5,851 nt of DNA. It comes from CAZPLZ01 sp964587525. Lineage in GTDB: Bacteria; Oederibacteriota; CAKKQC01. Positions 4,661 through 5,851 of the stretch are shown here, piece by piece. The stretch is from the NCBI GenBank assembly GCA_964587525.1, contig CAZPLZ010000191.1, positions 1-5,851 of the forward strand, in the 5' to 3' direction. Both the position numbers and the translations under genes were made by a program. Under the pieces are notes generated by a model that saw only the letters and a list, made by a program, of their open reading frames with translations, was not told the DNA's origin and searched no databases. Within the stretch, counting starts at the first letter, position 1; the number at the start of each line of letters is the position of its first letter.

Positions 4661-5851
4661 GTGAATCCACAATCTGAAGCGCTCATGAACCGCATCAAGG
4701 CGCACGAGGCCCGAGTCGGCATCATCGGGCTCGGCTATGTAGGCCTGCCCCTGGCATTGGCCTTCGCAGAGAAAAAATTCCCCGTGTGTGGCTTTGATAT
4801 CGACCAGACAAAGGCCGGCACAATCTCCCGCGGCGAGAGCTATATCAAGCACATCCCCGCAACCCGCGTCGCTGCCGTGGTGAAAAGCGGACATCTCACC
4901 GCGACATCCCGTTTTGACCTGTTAAGCGACCAGGACACGATTATCATCTGCGTACCCACGCCACTCACCCCCCAGCGCCAGCCAGACATGAGTTATATCG
5001 TCAACACCACCCGAGAAATCAAGGACCGCCTCCGAAAAGGGCACCTCATCATCCTGCAATCCACAACCTACCCGGGCACGACTGAAGAGTTACTCTTGAA
5101 TCAACTTGAAGAATCAGGCCTGAAGTGCGGCAAGGATTTCTTCCTGGCGTTTTCCCCCGAACGAGAGGATCCCGGCAACACCGAGTTTGGGGTGTCAAAG
5201 ATCCCTAAGGTCGTCGGCGGTGTGGACCAGGTTTCAGGCGACCTAGCGCAGGCGCTCTATGACCAGGTCGCCCCACACACCGTGCGCGTGTCATCTGCGC
5301 GGGTGGCCGAGGCCACCAAGCTCGTGGAAAACATCTTTCGGGCAGTGAATATCGCGCTCGTGAACGAACTGAAAATGGTCTACGATCGCATGGGTATCGA
5401 TATCTGGGAAGTGCTGGACGCCGCCGCCACCAAGCCCTTTGGCTTCATGCGGTTCAATCCCGGCCCCGGCTGGGGCGGCCACTGTATCCCCCTGGACCCC
5501 TTTTACCTGTCTTGGAAAGCCCGGGAATACGGCATCACGCCCAAGTTCATTGAGCTAGCCGGCGAAGTCAACGTGGACATGCCTCGGTGGATCGTGGACA
5601 AGCTTTCCGTCGCGCTCAATGCCCGCGGCCGGCCACTCAAAGGGAGCCGTATTCTGCTATTAGGACTAGCCTACAAAAAGGATATCGCCGACACCAGGGA
5701 AAGTCCTGCGTTGGAGATCATGTCACTGCTGGAAAAACTCGGCGCAAAGCCGGACTATCACGACCCCCACGTGCCGGAAGTGCCATTGACTCGCCGTTTC
5801 CCAAAGCGGGCAGGGGTCCGTTCCATCGAGCTGACGCCAGAGCATCTCAAG
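4661..5851 (+). CDS. wbpA: UDP-N-acetyl-D-glucosamine 6-dehydrogenase, WbpA type (C-terminus cut by right edge)
   Basis: The enzyme oxidises C6 of UDP-GlcNAc twice with NAD+ to UDP-GlcNAcA, the first step toward diacetamido-uronic acid sugars. 397 codons are present and open to the edge; WbpA has about 436 residues, so roughly 40 are missing. Visible marks: NAD-binding GLGYVGLP (23-30) and Asp46 in GFDID; CVPTPL (97-102); STTYPGTTEE (134-143); FSPEREDPGN (164-173), typical of the UDP-GlcNAc branch rather than UDP-glucose dehydrogenases; Lys220 and Asn224 in the central helix; catalytic Cys275 with Asp279 in GPGWGGHCIPLDP; and the C-terminal nucleotide-binding domain from about 328 (GLAYKKDIADTRESPA). 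GTG 4661 is preferred over ATG 4685 because, from memory, it aligns start to start with P. aeruginosa WbpA (Arg11-Ile12 in both). No strong Shine-Dalgarno is seen. UDP-ManNAc dehydrogenase (WecC) is the main alternative and is less likely. Confidence 0.93.
   Translation, partial: MNPQSEALMNRIKAHEARVGIIGLGYVGLPLALAFAEKKFPVCGFDIDQTKAGTISRGESYIKHIPATRVAAVVKSGHLTATSRFDLLSDQDTIIICVPTPLTPQRQPDMSYIVNTTREIKDRLRKGHLIILQSTTYPGTTEELLLNQLEESGLKCGKDFFLAFSPEREDPGNTEFGVSKIPKVVGGVDQVSGDLAQALYDQVAPHTVRVSSARVAEATKLVENIFRAVNIALVNELKMVYDRMGIDIWEVLDAAATKPFGFMRFNPGPGWGGHCIPLDPFYLSWKAREYGITPKFIELAGEVNVDMPRWIVDKLSVALNARGRPLKGSRILLLGLAYKKDIADTRESPALEIMSLLEKLGAKPDYHDPHVPEVPLTRRFPKRAGVRSIELTPEHLK

Noticed and set aside
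1..5851. CRISPR array, tRNA, rRNA or insertion sequence
   Set aside because: I saw no regularly spaced direct repeats, no cloverleaf-like or rRNA-like stretches and no transposase gene on either strand.

Overview
This is a bacterial cell-surface polysaccharide or nucleotide-sugar region with moderately high GC (by eye in the high fifties percent). It uses ATG, GTG and TTG starts and carries a GC-rich palindromic repeat of the REP type. I cannot name the phylum. The mixture of repeats, leaderless-looking first genes and a toxin-antitoxin pair inside a glycan locus suits an environmental or uncultivated bacterium, but that is inference.

Layout. (1) 1-186, minus strand: the start of an exported protein that runs off the left edge. 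(2) 295-608, plus strand: two tiny membrane-protein genes, a two-helix protein then a one-helix protein, overlapping by 4 nt. (3) 2880-605, minus strand: a Phd/YefM-type antitoxin, a RelE-type toxin and a large methyltransferase-GT2 glycosyltransferase fusion, tightly packed and read as one candidate operon. This operon converges with block 2, and the two stop codons share one TTAA palindrome. (4) 2981-4135, plus strand, divergent from the toxin-antitoxin promoter: a DegT/DnrJ/EryC1/StrS PLP aminotransferase for a nucleotide sugar. (5) 4179-4558, plus strand: a second pair of tiny membrane-protein genes with the same architecture as block 2. (6) 4661 to the right edge: a WbpA-type UDP-N-acetylglucosamine 6-dehydrogenase, cut off near its C-terminus.

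How they fit together. The dehydrogenase and the aminotransferase are steps 1 and 3 of the known WbpA-WbpB-WbpE-WbpD route to UDP-2,3-diacetamido-uronic acids. The oxidoreductase and acetyltransferase would be expected beyond the right edge. The methyltransferase-GT2 fusion would use or modify lipid-linked or nucleotide sugars in the same surface glycan pathway.

The least explained element is the repeated two-gene small membrane-protein cassette, present twice in 5.9 kb beside glycan genes. I recognise no function for it. The second oddity is that the methyltransferase-GT2 gene seems to have taken up CT-rich or hairpin repeat DNA in frame at up to three places: inside the methyltransferase, at the domain junction and at the C-terminus.
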